The notes under the pieces: generated by a model | Databases searched by the model: none | What the model was told of the DNA's origin: nothing | The model's input: only the letters and a program-made list of their open reading frames with translations | Assembly: GCA_949287115.1 (NCBI GenBank) | Contig: CASEFF010000039.1 | Location: 1 to 24,108, forward strand | Direction: 5' to 3' | Source: an uncultured Bacillota bacterium | GTDB taxonomy: Bacteria; Bacillota; Clostridia; Peptostreptococcales; Anaerovoracaceae | DNA: 24,108 bases | Translations under genes and position numbers: made by a program | Shown: in pieces, positions 23,727-24,108 of the stretch | Layout of the letters: each line of letters begins with the position of its first letter | Position numbering within the stretch: the first letter of the stretch is position 1

Positions 23727-23803
23727 TGTTCGAGTCCGCTCCGCCAACAGCGGTCAGGAGGACGCGAACATCGGAAGATGAAAAAAAGTCATGAGACTTT
23801 CAT
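23727..23803 (+). promoter_or_regulatory. Structured 5' leader of rpmB
   Basis: The leader starts with TGTTCG (23727-23732), which pairs with CGAACA (23765-23770) and encloses a CCGCT/AGCGG hairpin (23736-23740/23749-23753). A second hairpin, AAAGTC/GACTTT (23785-23790/23795-23800, loop ATGA), follows and can be extended as ATGAAA/TTTCAT. It could be a site for ribosomal-protein feedback, but I know no named leader of this shape for L28. Confidence 0.4.
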
Positions 23804-23830
23804 TACCTGATATATAAGGAGGTGCGGCAG

Positions 23831-24022
23831 ATGTCAAGAAAGTGCGAGATTTGCGGAAAGGGACAGGTTTCCGGCAATAACGTATCACATTCCAACAGAC
23901 ATACCAGAAGAAAATGGAATGCGAATATCCAGAACGTAAGGATAGAAGAAGACGGCAAAGTAAGAAAAGCCAAGGTATGTACCAGATGCTTGAGATCAGG
24001 CAAGGTAAACCGTGCCATCTGA
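23831..24022 (+). CDS. rpmB: 50S ribosomal protein L28
   Basis: Ribosomal large-subunit protein of 63 aa. It is the zinc-binding (C+) form: C5 and C8 (KCEICGKG) and C50 and C53 (VCTRCLRSG) can bind zinc. The basic RNA-contact segment is HSNRHTRRKWNANIQ. ATG 23831 follows AAGGAGG at 8 bases; an in-frame upstream codon would add three residues and lies within the Shine-Dalgarno spacing. Only one of four Ile codons is ATA, consistent with high expression. It is monocistronic, ending in a strong terminator. Confidence 0.98.
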   Translation: MSRKCEICGKGQVSGNNVSHSNRHTRRKWNANIQNVRIEEDGKVRKAKVCTRCLRSGKVNRAI

Positions 24023-24035
24023 GTTTCGAAAAAAG

Positions 24036-24065
24036 ACGCTCACTTTTGTGGGCGTTATTTTTTTT
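24036..24065 (+). terminator. Rho-independent terminator after rpmB
   Basis: ACGCTCAC (24036-24043) pairs with GTGGGCGT (24048-24055) around TTTT, with one G-U pair, followed by a long T-rich tail. Confidence 0.9.
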
Positions 24066-24108
24066 GAGACGCGGCGTTCCATGTGATAAAATGTCATTGC
24101 AGGAGGGA
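24064..24108 (+). promoter_or_regulatory. Promoter and ribosome binding site of a gene beyond the right edge
   Basis: TTGAGA (24064-24069, 4 of 6) and TAAAAT (24087-24092, 5 of 6) are 17 bp apart. A near-perfect Shine-Dalgarno AGGAGGGA closes the window, so a plus-strand gene should begin within about ten bases outside it. The -35 box overlaps the T run of the rpmB terminator. Confidence 0.6.

Overview
The window looks like chromosomal DNA of a low-to-mid GC anaerobic member of the Firmicutes, probably a Clostridia lineage. The evidence is the tig-clpP-clpX-lon-engB order, a Firmicutes-type four-Cys ribosomal protein L28, an S4-domain RqcP gene next to HU, a YabM/SpoVB-type flippase, and an oxygen-sensitive class III ribonucleotide reductase with its activase. 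Isoleucine is written mostly as ATA and arginine mostly as AGA/AGG, except in the most highly expressed genes (hup, rpmB). No rRNA, tRNA, CRISPR array, insertion sequence or phage gene was seen. No gene-free stretch exceeds about 210 bases.

Positions 1-5239 hold an accessory metabolic locus. Three minus-strand genes form an operon running from 3841 to the left edge: a class V PLP enzyme of the cysteine-desulfurase-like type, an alanine/ornithine-racemase-like PLP enzyme (overlapping or nearly touching it), and an NhaC-family antiporter or transporter. A PucR-family regulator diverges from it. The shared gap holds a 25-bp inverted repeat placed over the minus-strand promoter. The transporter frame is interrupted by an in-frame TGA at 207-209, beyond which clearly homologous coding sequence runs to the window edge. 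A small stem-loop just after the TGA fits the loose bacterial SECIS rules, so selenocysteine insertion and nonsense mutation are both live explanations.

Positions 5240-11620 are the proteostasis block: trigger factor, ClpP, ClpX, a terminator that doubles as the -35 region of a promoter, Lon, and the ribosome-assembly GTPase EngB/YsxC. The same strand continues to 17063 with tightly packed genes: a YkvA-like membrane protein, hypoxanthine phosphoribosyltransferase, cardiolipin synthase, an MTA/SAH deaminase-like amidohydrolase and a lipid-flippase-like MATE/MOP protein. Hpt and the deaminase could both serve purine and methyl-cycle salvage.

Positions 17064-18465 carry hup (strong promoter and terminator), rqcP and a PaaI-type thioesterase, closed by a long bidirectional terminator. 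A minus-strand lipoprotein of unknown function and a divergent GNAT acetyltransferase follow, up to 20675. Positions 20676-23682 are nrdD-nrdG, the anaerobic dNTP-synthesis operon. The window ends with rpmB, preceded by a structured leader, then a terminator and the promoter plus ribosome binding site of a gene starting just outside the right edge.
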